Origin: Lathyrus oleraceus
Lineage: Eukaryota; Streptophyta; Magnoliopsida; Fabales; Fabaceae
NCBI RefSeq assembly: GCF_024323335.1
Contig: NC_066583.1
Location: 272,870,916-272,934,915 of the forward strand
Direction of reading: 5' to 3'
Length of the DNA stretch: 64,000 nt
Position numbers and translations under genes: made by a program. Shown piece by piece: positions 25,167 through 38,700 of this stretch (position 1 is the first letter of the stretch; each line of letters begins with the position of its first letter). The notes beneath the pieces are model-generated. The model saw nothing but the letters and a program-made list of their open reading frames with translations, searched no databases and was not told the origin of the DNA.

Positions 25167-28100
25167 TTGATTGTTACAGGAATCATTGCTCGCGCTCGCA
25201 GAACTGTACCTTTGCACTCAACACGCCCTCACAGATATTATACCAGGCGCAATACTCCCAGACTCATGGAGCTTCCCAGTACAGATCTTCTCGAGTTGAA
25301 GGACAAAATGAACGAGCTGATCAACATCATGCAAGGCTTTGCAGTTGGTCAGAAGGCGTTGGCAGACAAAGTTGAAAAGCTCGAGCGGGCTTCTGCAGCA
25401 AACAGCGGGGTTAACCTGGATGGGGTCTCCAACCAGGGGCTGGGATCTCGAGATGGTGGAAAAAGGACAACTGTTGGTATTGTGAATAATGCCGGTGGTT
25501 TCGGTGGTGCTGCTGGTCAACCGGGGCCGAGTCAGAATTTGAAGGACAATATGGTGCCTCCATTCTATGGGTTTGATGAAGACCAGGAGGAAGACAGGGA
25601 GGCTGACGAGTTTTCAATGCAGAATGAACTGTTCGTTCCCTACAGTGCTCCACCTCAGAACAAGGAGATTCAGCTGCTGGCTGAAAAGATTAGAGTGTTG
25701 GAGAGCTATGCCACTCCTGGGGTGGTCAATATGTCCAATATGGGGCTTGTGGAGGGGATTGTGATCCCACAGAAGTTCAAGGCGCCCACATTCGACAGAT
25801 ATAATGGAAGTTCTTGCCCGGAGACGCATCTTCAGGCCTTTGTCCGCAAAATTTCTGCATACACAATGGATCAGAAGCTGTGGATGTACTTCTTCCAGGA
25901 CAGCCTGTCCGGGGGTTCTCTGGAATGGTATACCAAGTTGAAATCTTCTGATATTAAAAACTGGCAGGATCTTGGGGATGCTTTCTTCAAGCAATATCAG
26001 TTTAATGCTGACATGGCTCCGAGCCGTACCTAGTTGCAGGGTATGTCTCAGAAAAACAATGAAGGATTTAAAGAGTATGCCCAGCGGTGGAGGGAATTGG
26101 CTGCAAGAGTGCAACCTCCTCTGGTTGATCGTGAGATGTCAGATCTGTTTATGGGAACTTTGCAAGGGCCGTTTGCTGAGAGAATGGTTGGTTGTCCGGT
26201 GACTAACTTCTCAGATATTGTGGTAGCGGGAGAAAGAATAGAGAGCTGGTTGAAGCTTGGTAAGATTCAGGGTACTGCGTCTTCTTCTTCTTCAGGTTCG
26301 AAGAAGCCATTCGTTAATGGTGGCCAGAGGAAGAAGGAAGGGGATACTAGCGCTGTCTACACTCAACGAGGACCCAGTAGGGATCGTTACTTTCAGCACA
26401 CTGCTGCGGTAACCATTCCTGCTGAGCAACAACAACAACCGCAACAGCAACAACAGCAACAACAAAGACAACCTTTTCAACAAAGGCCACAGAGGGCCGG
26501 ATACCAAGTCAGGGGCCGGATGAATGATAGGCAGTTTGACAGGCCTCCGGTGACTTATTCTTTTCTGCTGAAGAAATTGCTAGACCTTGGGCTGGTACAG
26601 TTGAGGACGCTGGCACCTTTGAGACCTGATCAAAGGCCAGCTAGTTATAATGAGAACGCGAAATGCGAATTCCATTCGGGTGCTCCCGGACACAATGTTG
26701 AGGATTGCAAAGCTTTTAAGCACACAGTTCAGGATTTAGTGGATTCTAAGGCAATCAATTTCGCACCATCTCCCAATGTAAATGCAAATCCCATGCTCGC
26801 ACATGGTCAAAGGGGGGTGAATGCGATCTCTGAGGAGAGTCGAGTGGGGTTGTTGTCTATTGACAAGTTGAGGACTCCGTTGGCTGAGGTCAAAGGGCTG
26901 TTGTTGAAGAATGGGGTCAATCCGGGCTGTGGCCATGAGTGTGCTGAGTGCATGGTCTCTATTAATGGGTGCTCATTGTTGAGGAAGACTGTTCAGGGTC
27001 TAATGGATGATGGGAGTGTTGTGATTGAGAAGGCTGATAAGGAAAAAGAGGAGGTCTCCATCATAACGATCTATTATGACCCGGTGGATTTGTCGAACCT
27101 TGTTGAAGAGGCTCCAGTTACCATCACGGTACCTGGGCCAATTCCTTACGACAAAGATGATGCCGTGCCGTGGCATTATGGTGGGGAGGTTTACTGTAAT
27201 GGAGAGAGGGTAGAAGAGCAATCTGCAAGTGAAACCACTATTTCAAAGGTGGATAATGCCGGTCCCAGCGGTTTCACTCGCAGTGGAAGGCTGTTTGCTC
27301 CCGATGCGTTGAGAAGGGGAGAAGAAGAAAAAGATAAAAAAGAAAAGGCCGAGGCTTTAGCCAGGGCGAAAGGAAAAGCTGTGGTTGATGATGGTACTCC
27401 TGTGATGACACCGGCGCCTGCGAGGTCGGATGAAAAATTTGATGATGATGCTGAAGAATTTCTGAGGATCATCAAAAAGTCAGAGTATAAGTTGGTTGAT
27501 CATCTGCAGCAGACTCCTTCTAAAATATCCATTCTGTCATTGCTGTTGAGCTCTGAGGGGCATAGGGAAGCTTTGTTGAAAATCTTGAAGAAGGCTTATG
27601 TTCCTCAGGAAATCACTATAAATCAGTTGGAGACGGTCGTGTCCAACGTGCATGCCAGTCATGGGCTGGGTTTCACAAACATGGACCTGACAGTGGATGG
27701 GAGGAATCACAATGGGGCATTACACATTGCAATGGAATGTAAAGGAGCCGTGCTTTCGCATGTGCTGGTTGATACCGGCTCCTCCTTGAATGTGTTGCCA
27801 AAGAAGGCTCTTGCAAAGCTGAACTGTGATGGGCTGATTCTCACTCCTACAGATTTGATTGTACGGGCTTTTGATGGGTCGAAGCGGGCCGTATTTGGAG
27901 AGGTGGAGCTGCCAGTGAAGATTGGACCTGAGGTGTTTAAGTCGACTTTTTATGTCATGGATATTCAGTCGGCATACAGTTGCTTGTTGGGTCGCCCATG
28001 GATTCATGCTGCTGGGGCAGTTACCTCGACTTTGCATCAGAAACTGAAGTATATCTGGGAAGGTCAAGTCGTCACTGTTTGTGGGGAGGAAGACATATTT

Positions 28101-28546
28101 GTCAGCCACCTGTCTTCATTCAAATACGTGGAGATGGATGGTGAGATCTGGGAGACCCCCAGTCAGGCTTTTGAAACTGTCAAGGTGGAGAATGCTCTTT
28201 TTGCTAAGGAGGAAGAGAAACCGTCCATTGCTTCGTACAAGCAGGCTGCCGAGGTGGTTAAGAGTGGAGAGGCTCCTGGTTGGGGCAGAATGATGGAGGT
28301 CCCTGCAAAGAAAGACCGATTTGGAGTTGGGTATCAACCGGGCCGAGGCTCAGGACAAGGAAGAGGACGTCGTACGTCAGTAACCTTCACAAGCGCCGGA
28401 ATGCTGGATCCGGATCACATCTGTATGATGGGTGAAGATGCTGATAGTGACTGCGACATTGACCAATGGATAAAGCCGTGCGCACCAGGGATGGGAATCC
28501 AGGACTGGAAGGCTGAAGAGATCATCCGGGTCACTCTGCTGGAAGA
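25167..28546 (+). pseudogene. Gag-protease of element A, with one nonsense codon
   Basis: This is a Ty3/gypsy gag and aspartic protease in one frame. The first ATG inside element A sequence is at 25266 (MELPSTDLLELK), which opens a coiled-coil segment; the frame is also open upstream of it to the element B junction, so a spliced or earlier start is possible. A capsid-like region follows (about 25750-26250, with FKAPTFDRYNG and GSLEWYTKL). The frame is broken once by TAG at 26031-26033, where a Gln codon is likely. After a CAA-rich polyglutamine stretch (26427-26470) comes a Cys-His knuckle C-x2-H-x5-H-x4-C (26664-26708), an acidic linker, and the protease with DTGSSLNVLP, catalytic Asp codon at 27771. 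The frame would end at TAA 28548, but a splice donor at 28547 probably joins it to pol. Codon-level integrity elsewhere suggests recent loss. Confidence 0.9.
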
Positions 28547-28818
28547 GTAATATTTTTATTGTTTTAGTCTTACATGCATGCAAACCATACGTGTTGCCCG
28601 ACACATAATGGTTCATTGTAAGGGCCACCTCATGTCATAAATTTGCACTTCTGCATCATTAATAAAAGGATGTTTTTCAATTAAAAGCGGTATTCCCTGT
28701 TTTTCATTTATTTTTGCAGTTTAAAAATAAAAACAAATAAAAATGGCAATGTTTTCATTTTTCTTTTCAATTTTCTCACACCGGTTCTAAAGCAATGCAT
28801 GAATCAACATTCATGCAG
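28547..28818 (+). other. Putative intron between protease and RT of element A
   Basis: Donor GTAATATT starts at 28547 inside the last codons of the gag-pro frame, and an acceptor CATGCAG ends at 28818. Removing these 272 bases keeps the frame and links ...LLEE to CDSSPD. The segment is AT-rich and has stops in all forward frames. An intron at this position is a known Ogre feature, and unspliced RNA would yield Gag-Pro only. The exact borders are my inference; other AGs occur at about 28719 and 28794. Confidence 0.7.
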
Positions 28819-31800
28819 ATGCGATTCTTCTCCGGATCTCATTGATAACAATCCTGTTACACCCTCATATGACTTCGACAATCCAATCTATCTTGCTGAA
28901 GAAGAAGACGAAGAAGATTGTGAACTGCCAGGGGAATTAGCCAGGTTGTTGAAACAAGAGGAGAAGGTGATTCAGCCGCATGAAGAGCCGATTGAGGTCG
29001 TGAATCTGGGTACCGACGAGGTCAAGAAAGAAGTGAAAATCGGGGCTGCTTTGGAGGAAAGTGTCAAGAGCAGATTGGTAGTGTTGTTGAAAGAGTATGT
29101 CGACATCTTTGCCTGGTCTTATCAAGATATGCCAGGGTTGGATACCGATATCGTTGTGCACAAGCTACCGTTGAGAACAGATTGTCCTCCAGTGACGCAG
29201 AAGTTGCGCAGAACTCGACCTGATATGGCGATGAAAATTAAAGAAGAAGTGCAGAAGCAGTGGGATGCTGGATTCCTTGCTGTCACAAATTATCCGCCAT
29301 GGGTCGCGAACATCGTGCCAGTCCCGAAGAAAGATGGGAAGGTGAGAATGTGTGTGGACTACCGAGATTTGAATAGAGCTAGTCCGAAAGATGATTTTCC
29401 ATTACCTCACATTGACGTGTTGGTAGACAATACAGCTCAATTCTCGGTGTTTTCCTTCATGGATGGCTTTTCTGGCTATAATCAAATCAAAATGTCGCCA
29501 GATGATATGGAGAAAACAACGTTCATTACACCGTGGGGTACCTTTTGTTACAAGGTGATGCCATTCGGTCTCAAGAATGCCGGTGCTACTTATCAGAGAG
29601 CAATGGTGACTTTGTTTCATGATATGATTCATCATGAAATTGAATGCTATGTTGATGACATGATAGCAAAGTCCCAAACAGAAGAGGGGCATTTGGTAGA
29701 TCTGGCCAAGTTGTTTGACCGGTTGAGACAGTTCAGACTGAGGTTGAATCCGAACAAGTGCACGTTCGGAGTGCGGTCCGGTAAATTGCTGGGGTTCATT
29801 GTGAGTGAGAAAGGAATCGAGGTTGATCCTGCAAAAGTAAAAGCGATAAGAGAAATGCCTGAACCGAAAACAGAGAAGGAGGTTCGTGGTTTCTTAGGTA
29901 GATTGAACTACATTTCACGGTTCATATCTCATCTAACAGCCACGTGCGAACCGATTTTCAAGTTGTTAAAGAAAGATCAAACGGTCAGGTGGAATGGTGA
30001 TTGCCAAGCGGCATTTGAAAAAATAAAAGAATATTTGCAGGAGCCTCCGATTTTGATGCCTCCTGTGGAGGGAAGACCGTTAATTCTGTACCTGACCGTC
30101 CTCGAGGGGTCTATGGGGTGTGTATTGGGGCAGCATGACGAGTCTGGTCGAAAAGAGCATGCCATATACTACCTTAGCAAAAAGTTTACCGACTGTGAAA
30201 CAAGATATTCACTGCTCGAGAAAACTTGCTGTGCTTTGGTCTGGGCTGCTCGCCGACTAAGGCAGTACATGCTGGTTCATACCACTTTATTGATTTCCAA
30301 GATGGATCCAATCAAGTACATTTTTGAGAAGCCAGCATTGACCGGACGGGTTGCGAGATGGCAAATGATTTTGACTGAATATGATATACAGTATACCTCT
30401 CAGAAGGCAATCAAGGGGAGTGTATTGTCTGATTATCTCGCTCAGCAACCTATTGATGACTATCAACCGATGAAGTTTGAATTCCCTGATGAGGACATCA
30501 TGTTTCTCAAATCGAAAGATTGCGAGGAACCAATCCCGGAGGAGGGGCCTGACCCTGAATCCGAATGGATTTTGATGTTTGATGGGGCCGTTAACGTGAA
30601 TGGAAGCGGTGTGGGTGCTGTTTTGGTTACGCTGAAGGGATCCCACATTCCTTTTGCTGCCCGACTGACATTTGAGTGCACCAACAACGTAGCTGAATAT
30701 GAAGCTTGCATATTGGGGATTGAGGAGGCGATTGATTTGAGGATCAAGAACCTTGTCATATATGGAGATTCAGCTCTGGTGATAAATCAGGTTAACGGGA
30801 AATGGTATACGCATCAATCTCATTTGGTTCCGTATCGAGATTATACGAGGAGATTGTTGACGTTTTTCACCAAGGTGAAGTTGCATCATGTGCCCAGAGA
30901 GGAGAATCCTTTGGCAGATGCTTTGGCTACTCTGGCTGCCTTGATTAAGGTGCAGAGGTGGAATCAGTTCCCCAGTGTTGAAGTAGGTCGTCTGGATAGA
31001 CCGGCTTATGTGTTTGCTGTTGATACAGCGCCTGATGATGAGAAGCTGTGGTATTATGATATCAAGCGCTATCTTGAGACTCAAGAGTATCCTAAGGGAG
31101 CGTCGAAAAAGGATCGAAAGACTCTGCGGAGGTTAGCTATGGTGTTTTACCTGAATAAGGATGGGGTTTTGTACAAGAGGAATTTTGATTGGGTCTTGCT
31201 CAGATGTGTTGATGATAGAGAAGCAAGCCAGTTGATGAAAGAGGTTCATGAGGGATCGTTCGGTACCCATGCCAGTGGGAATGCGATGGTAAAGAAGCTG
31301 TTGAGAGCAGGTTATTATTGGATGACAATGGAGGCCCAATGTTTCAATTTCGTGCGGAAGTGTCATAAATGCCAGATTTATGCTGACAAAGTGCACGTGC
31401 CTCCAAATCCGTTGAGCTTAATGTCGTCTCCGTGGCCGTTTGCTATGTGGGGCATTGATATGATCGGGAAGATTGAACCTACAGCTTCGAATAGGCACAG
31501 ATTCATATTAGTGGCTATTGACTACTTCACCAAGTGGGTTGAAGCAGCCTCTTATACAAATGTGACAAAGCAGGTCGTTGCCAGGTTTCTAAAGAGAGAC
31601 ATCATTTGTAGATATGGGGTTCCTGAAAGAATCATTACTGATAATGGTTCTAATTTGAACAATAAGATGATGGCAGAACTGTGCCAGGAATTCAAGATTG
31701 AGCATCACTATTCTTCTCCTTATCGTCCGAAGATGAATGGGGCGGTTGAGGCAGCCAACAAGAATATAAAGAAGATTGTGCAGAAAATGGTGGTAACCTA

Positions 31801-32299
31801 TAAAGACTGGCATGAGATGTTGCCGTTTGCACTGCATGGGTATCGCACGTCGGTGCGTACATCTACTGGGGCAACTCCTTTCTCATTGGTATATGGAATG
31901 GAGGCTGTATTGCCTGTTGAGGTTCAGATTCCCTCTTTGAGAGTCCTGATGGACGTGAAATTGCAAGAGGCTGAATGGGTAAGGACTCGGTATGAAGAGT
32001 TAAGCCTGATTGAAGAAAAGAGGCTAGCAGCCATCTGTCATGGGCAGTTGTACCAGCAGAGGATGAAACGGGCTTTTGACAAGAAGGTGCGACCTCGGGT
32101 ATATCACGTGGGTGATATGGTGTTGAAAAGGATCCTTCCTCCTCAAAACGATCGTAGGGGCAAATGGACACCGAATTATGAAGGTCCATTCGTGGTCAAG
32201 AAGGTTTTCTCTGACGGGGCCTTGTTGTTAACGACCATGGATGGCGAGGATTTTCCATCCCCTGTGAATGCAGACGCAGTTAAAAAATACTTCGTATAA
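28819..32299 (+). CDS. Pol of element A: RT, two RNase H domains, integrase
   Basis: The frame is open from 28799 to 32299 (1166 codons); the spliced exon probably begins at 28819. Numbered from 28799, the reverse transcriptase lies at about 170-345, with MDGFSGYNQI near 221 and the catalytic YVDD at 284-287. A gypsy-type RNase H follows at about 420-510. A second, archaeal-like RNase H at about 588-715 has Asp595, Glu633, Asp657 and Asp707 in place, the dual-RNase H arrangement typical of the Tat lineage. Integrase has the zinc set H817, H824, C855, C858 and the catalytic triad D887, D948, E984 with 35 residues between the last two, then a C-terminal domain ending KKYFV. All key residues are present and I see no lesion. 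Its upstream gag is broken and split from ORF1 by element B, so it is unlikely to be used in cis. Confidence 0.94.
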
Positions 32300-35200
32300 A
32301 GAGACCCGCTGGACGAAAAGAATAAAATAGTCCAGGCAAAAATGGGCATCCCGGCAAACCAAGAAACAGAAAAAAGGTTCGGGCAAAAATTAGGGAAAAA
32401 ATGAAAAATGTACACCCGGCAAGTCGAAAACCTGAAAAGGCGACTTGGGCAAAAAAGGGTATCCTGGTGGACTGAAAACCCGAAAGGGCGGTCCAGGCAA
32501 AAGAGGGATTGAAACGAACAACTGCGTCCAGCATGATCGTTTGCGCTTTGGTTAAAGCATCATGGATAATACCCGGTAGGGATCAGTTGGAATCGTCCTG
32601 TTCAGAAGGCAGAAAGCACGGAGAGTCTGAGGACATATGGGGTGTAACCGAGTTGGAACTCGATGAGATCATGGGTTTCACATTGCCATTAGGATAGATT
32701 TTTCCTTTTTTGCGCAATTACCTCTTTTCAGGAATTGCTTCCTTTGTATTGCTCATTTGAGCCACACTTTTCTAATCAATAAAATGCATATTCAGTCAAA
32801 TAATTTTGTTTTTGTCTTTCATTACCGCTTTGATTGCAAAAACATCCAGATATTTTTGATAAAGAATGTTGCATTTTAAGACATACAGGTTCCTTCCAAT
32901 GCATGTTTATAAGACGGAAAGCTTGAAATCTTATTTGGAAGGTTGAGTGACCCAAGTGTTGAAATCTTGACACGTCTGGGGCACGGTTTTATCTAACGAT
33001 CTGTTTTGCAGGAACTGTTAGGTATTTGCATTCACTTGCAGGTTGTGGTGTGGAAGCTTTGTAGTAGATCCCCAGAGAGTTCGCTCAGGAACAAATGAAT
33101 ATGAAAGAATGACGAAGACGTTGAGACGTACGACGATCCTTGATATTAATCAAGAAGACTCTTCAAAGTCGGAAGACTTGAAAGTTTGTAGAAACCCAGA
33201 GGAGGACGGTAGGAAGAGACGACCCTTGAAATTAATCAAGAAGACTCTTCAAAGTCGGAAAATTGAAATTTCTGTATAAATCTGAGGAGTACGTTTCTCG
33301 TCGAGCGCGGAGCGATTGGGAATACAAGATGATGGAGCAGAAAAGGTCCAGACGAGTCTGGGAGTTCTCAAAAGTGGAAAGCTGATACGAGATTGGGAGG
33401 TGGATACCATGGTTCGACGAGTCGACGGGTGTTCTGAACCAACTTTTCTCATTTCCCAGCGTGGTCCCCAAGCAGAAGTAGAGGACCAAACTCCCCAGCA
33501 GATTCCAGATCTGTGATTTCCCCAGCCGAGTCAGGATGGTTATCCCCGGCAGGTTTACAACGGTGTTTCCTCAGCAGCCAGGCCAGAAGGTTGCTACTCC
33601 CCGAGTGGAGCGGGTTTCAATGAAATATATCTCCAGCAGTGTTCATCCTACCAGTGGATTGGATGAGTTTCCGTAGCGGACGGATTTTTGCATCCCCAGC
33701 TGAGTTGATTCTACCTATGGATTGCATGGGTTGTCCCCAGCGGCGTAGCATTCGTTTTCCCTAGCAGGGTCAGGATGGTTATCCCCAGCAGGTGTCAGAT
33801 CGATGCTTCCCCAGTTGCCAGGCCTGGAGGTGGCTGTTTCCCAGCAGAGTATCTGTGAGCATTTCCCCAGTGAAGTCGTCAGGTATCTGTGAGGGTTTCC
33901 CAAAGCGGGTTCGGGATTGATATCCCCAGCAAGTCGAAGATTGTTGTATCCCCACAGAGTGTTGGTGGTTCTTATCCCCAGCAGTTTCCCGAGCGGATTG
34001 GGTGCAAAGGAGGTGTTTCCCCAGCAAGGGTTACCTTTTCCCGGCAGCAGTATTATTCCCCAGCAGGGTGGAATCGGAGTATTGACGAGTTCCTCAGCAG
34101 AGTGTCTCGTGCTCCTCAGAAGAGTCCCTTGAGGGGGATGCTTTTTATGCATTCATCATGTAGAGTAAGCATAGCATATTGCATAGAAAAAATAATAAAT
34201 CGCGTAGCATTTCCATAATTATGGAGCATTACGCAGAAAAAGATCATGCATCATTGTTGCAAGCATAGAGCTAGTCTCAAGCCGTGGTTACCGTTTGAGA
34301 GGTGGTTGTGCCAGAAAGCGAAGATGTTACTCTGTGGAGTTTAGCATCATGACGTCAGATCAACAATGTTCCCCAGTAGTGCGATATTGGAGGAAATGTT
34401 TCCGTCGGACAGAGATGGAAATAAAATCAGAGGACGTTACGCGATCAGAGCGATTCAAGCCGTGGTTACCGCTTGAGGATTGGTTTTATCAGACAGTGAA
34501 GGTGTTACTCCGAGGAGTCTAGCATCATGGTTTTAATCAAGGATATTCCCCAGTGGTACGATACTGAAGGGTAAGTTTCTGTCGAGCAGAAATGGGAATG
34601 TTAATCAAGAAAGTTCCGGGGTTCAAGAAAAACAAGAAAGAAGATAATCCCCAGCTAAACGCGAAGTGTTTGTCTGCCAGGGTTGAATAGAGAGCAGTCG
34701 GCTCAGGGCGTGTCATCCTCAGCATGGGTCGTTGTGGCATTCCGGCCAGTTTCCGATTTCCAGATCGAAGAGGTTCTCAACAGTCAGGACGAAGAACTTG
34801 TGGCACTCCGGCCAGTTTCCGATTTCCAGATCGAAGAGGTTCTCAATAGTCAGGACGAAGAACTTGTGGCATTCTGGCCAGTTTCCGATTTCCAGATCGA
34901 AGAGGTTCTCAACAGTCAGGACGAAGAACTTGTGGCAATCCGGCCAGTTTCCGATTTCCAGATCGAAGAGGTTCTCAACAGTCAGGATGAAGAACTTGTG
35001 GCATTCCGGCCAGTTTCCGATTTCCAGATCGAAGAGGTTCTCAACAGTCAGGACGAAGAACTTGTGGCATTCCGGCCAGTTTCCGATTTCCAGATCGAAG
35101 AGGTTCTTAACAGTCAGGACGAAGAACTTGTGGCACTCCGGCCAGTTTCCGATTTCCAGATCGAAGAGGTTCTCAACAGTCAGGACGAAGAACTTGTGGC

Positions 35201-35767
35201 ACTCCGGCCAGTTCTGATTTCCAGATCGAAGAAGCTCACGATGATTAGATCGATGCAGCTTGCGGTAATCCGGCCAGTTTCCCGGTATCCAGACCGAAGC
35301 GGTATCCAGACCGAAGTGGTATCCAGACCGAAGAGGTGTTCAGACCAAAGTGGTGTTCAGGCCAAGAAAATGAAAAAAGAAGAGAAAATTTCGGGGTTCA
35401 GGAAAATAAAAAAGGATTATCCGAAAAATTCCGGGGTTCAAGAAAATGAAAAAGGAGAGGGAATAGTAATCCCGAGCGAGTGGTGTTCAGGCCATGGGTT
35501 ATCCCTGTGTTACCATTTATTTTGGTATCCAGGTCGACAGTGTTGTTTTGGTATCCAGGTCGACGTTTATGTTTTGGGGTTCAAGCCGAGTTTCTCCGTA
35601 CCAGACGGATTTTTCTTTGAGATTGCTTCTTCGCCGATTCTGACAGGCGTTGTTAATTATTTTCCCATCAGAGTGCAAATTGTTCGTCTGTTCTTGGTAT
35701 TCAATCACTCTTCATCCTGATCATCTGAAAGCCGAGGCTATTCATATCGACAGGTTCATAGTGGATT
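32300..35767 (+). other. 3' untranslated region of element A, repeat-rich
   Basis: About 3.5 kb between pol and the polypurine tract. 32300-32510 has irregular repeats with CCCGGCAA, GTCCAGGCAAAA and CGAAAACC-type units. 33510-34110 has many short irregular units around TCCCCAGCAG. 34290-34560 has a diverged duplication (GCCGTGGTTACCG at about 34281 and 34458). 34741-35219 holds the 66-bp minisatellite, followed by GGTATCCAG-type units to about 35560. No gene is supported. Repeat-rich 3' UTRs are a known feature of Ogre/Tat elements and have given rise to satellite DNA in legumes. Confidence 0.8.
34741..35219 (+). repeat. 66-bp minisatellite in 3' UTR of element A (seven units and a partial)
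   Basis: Units start with TCCGGCCAGT at 34741, 34807, 34873 (variant), 34939, 35005, 35071, 35137 and 35203, exactly 66 bp apart. The units are nearly identical (one to three differences). Because 66 is divisible by three and the unit lacks stops in two forward frames, two frames stay open through the array (34683-35720 and 34732-35217). I treat the 345-residue frame, whose core is a 22-residue repeat with FQIEEVLNSQDEEL, as a by-product. Confidence 0.93.
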
Positions 35768-35780
35768 GAATAGGGGCAGC
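35768..35780 (+). other. Polypurine tract of element A
   Basis: GAATAGGGGCAGC ends exactly at the TGTAACACC start of the 3' LTR. It matches the tract of element B in 10 of 13 positions or better. Confidence 0.88.
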
Positions 35781-38700
35781 TGTAACACCTCAAAATTTGC
35801 CCTCCTCTCTTGGGACTAGCATAACATATTACATATCATTTTAGGTCATTAGGCATTGCATATTGCATATCATGTGGTTACATGGTGCAAGTCATTCTCC
35901 AAGTCTTGGTCAGAAGATGAGGAAGTCAAAGTGCAAGCTAGGGTTTTATTGGACTGGTCAGCAATCATCTGAGGATGTGGAGGTCCAAATTAGGGTTTGT
36001 GATTCTCAAGGAGATTGGTCTTCATCTTGTTTGAAAGGATACATCATCATCATGGTTTGTCATCATCAAGTGTTGGAGCATAGTCCTTGAGATTAGGGTT
36101 TTGACCACTGGTCAACCCTAATCAGTTGCATTGGGCCAATCAGGGCATAATCAGGAGATGGGGTCTATGATGGATATGGGGATCATTCTATGATTGTATG
36201 GAGATTATTGAGGTTAGGGTTTCACCCTTGAGCCATTTCATCAGGAGATTGGAGCTCAGTTGGATCAATGCATTGCCAAATTCATCTGTCAGTTGAAAAA
36301 GTCAACTGTGGTCAACTGTGCATGATTTAATGGATTTGGAGGTGGGATTGAGTTGGATACACTTCATTCATGTTGAAACAAGTGTTATTTGATATTTCAA
36401 AGCTTAAGAATGAAGGAAATCAAGTCAGAACAGAAATGGCCAAAAATAGAAAGTGACTTGTAATAGAAGTTTCCAAAAATGGAAAGTTTTTGACCTCAAA
36501 ATTACATGTCCAAGGAAGCTTCAAATGGAAATTTGTTCAACATGAAAGTTGTAGATCTTGTTCTCACCTTTCCAAAAAGTCCAAGAACTTGAAAATCCCA
36601 TGTATGGTTGGCAAGTTATGGTCCAGTCAATTTCAAAAATGACCCATAATCAGAGGGGCATAACTTCCACATGGAGTTTCCAAATGGGATGATCTTTTTA
36701 TGCACAAACTCCATTTGACATGTATTTTCATGGTGCATAATTGGAATTCATCAAAAGTGGTCAATGCAAAAAGTCAAATTTCAAGTGTACACTTAAAAAA
36801 CCAGGGGCAAAATGGTCCAACTTGTGAAATAATGGGAATTTTGGAATGGGGATTTTTGCAACACCTCACAAATGCTATTTGGAAATGGTTTGAATCATCA
36901 TAACATGCCAAGGCCTCATGGTTGAACAATTCACTTTTGAAATGAACTTGAAAATGCATAAACTTGCCATAGCATAGTGAAATTCAAAAAATACATGGCC
37001 AATCAACATGGGACAAGTTGCAACAGCTCATGACAGATGTTTAGAGCATGTGTGAGCTGTCAATACAGCTGTCATTGGCCTGTGGTGAAATGGCATTTTT
37101 GCCCTTACTTTGAAAATGACACATTTGCTAATCTCATTGCATTTGGTTAATTAAGTGATTAAGGCTTGATTAAGCTGAAGTATATATTCCTAATCATAAC
37201 CAACTTCTAACAGAATCACAATTCACCAAAAATTGCAAAAATTTTCCCTCCAATTCTCAAGAAAGTTCAAGAACATTCAAGAGCAAAATTGGATCAAACT
37301 CTTCCAATTCTTCATCAAATTCGAAATTTCTTTTTGCTGCTTCTTCCTTGGATCTCCTTCTTCAACTGTTTTGGTAGTTTGGATCCAAAGAGCATCAAAT
37401 TCTCCACTGTCCAAATTATGCTCATCAATGGCATTTGGAGATTTCTTCCACTAGAAGCGAATTTGAGCCAAGCTACAAGTTGCATTCACCTTCTTATATC
37501 TTCTACTTGATCTGTTTTTGGAATTTGCGCATCAAAACATCACGAATCACGGCTGTCATCAAACAAAGGTGCGAATTCGAATCTCATGGTTTTGTAAATT
37601 GTTATATGCATTGTGTAGATCGTTCATCGTAGGTTAGCGTGAACCTTGTGGTTTATGAAATGATTAAGTATTAAGAGAGATATCTTGATTTCAAGTTTTG
37701 TGTTCATTCCTTTCCAAGCTCGATTGGTGATGTACAGTGGAAATTAATAAAAATCGTTAGCATATTAGTGATGTGCGTTAGGAGACGAAGAGAATGGTAT
37801 AGGATTTGCGCGTTTTGGTTGAGATTTGAGCGGAACCGCATTTGAAGAAGAAGAACACGTTAACGGCGCGGGGAAGACGATTTGCTGGAGCTGTTTTCTC
37901 TGTTTGATCCGTCACGTGGCCTGGAAATTTTGAAAAGTTGTTTCCCTCCATTACAAACCAATTACACACCGCCACGCAGTAAATGAGACGCTGAGTTGGA
38001 CCGGCTGGCTGGATAATTACGGGATTGCCATTACTTCTAATTAATTAAATATAACATCTAAATAATTATTTCATTTAATTAACCAAACATTAAAAAATTC
38101 ATAGAAAATTATTGGAAGGTCAAAAAAATATGAGGATTTTTTCTATAGTTTCCATTTTTCCTGTAGAATTTTATGAGCATGATTTCCAAAATTGTGCATG
38201 GTGAAAAGTTGACTTTGCCTAGGGATGTTTGACTTGTGTGTATTTTTGACATGTTCTACCATTTTCAATGTGAAATACTCATACCTTAAAAGAAATTCTT
38301 GAAGTTTTTTGTGGTGATTCTAGACATGTTGATGGTGATTTACATATAAATTTTGTGATTTTTGGATACCTGTGGAGTGAGATATGATTTTTTGAACTTA
38401 GGTGTGACAATTTGTGTCACACCTAACTAGGGCAACTTCATGAAATTATTTGCCTGGCCTATGATTGTTGGAATGGATTGAAATTTTGCATGAATGATTA
38501 TGGATATGTTGAGATGTTAGGTGAATTTGTCTGGATTTTTATGTGGCATTTTCAATTTAATTGATATTTTTCATCTCTGTTGGTTAATTGTGCAAGCTTG
38601 TATGACACATGTTTGTATATCTTGTGTGAAATTCTCATATGGCTTTGGATGAGTGTGAAATTTGGTATGCTGGTTGTAGACACATTGTAGGACATCCCTG

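Noticed and set aside
34683..35720. 345-residue repetitive protein frame in 3' UTR of A
   Set aside because: The 66-bp repeat lacks stops in two frames, so the openness is a by-product; position is 3' UTR and no other coding signal is seen.
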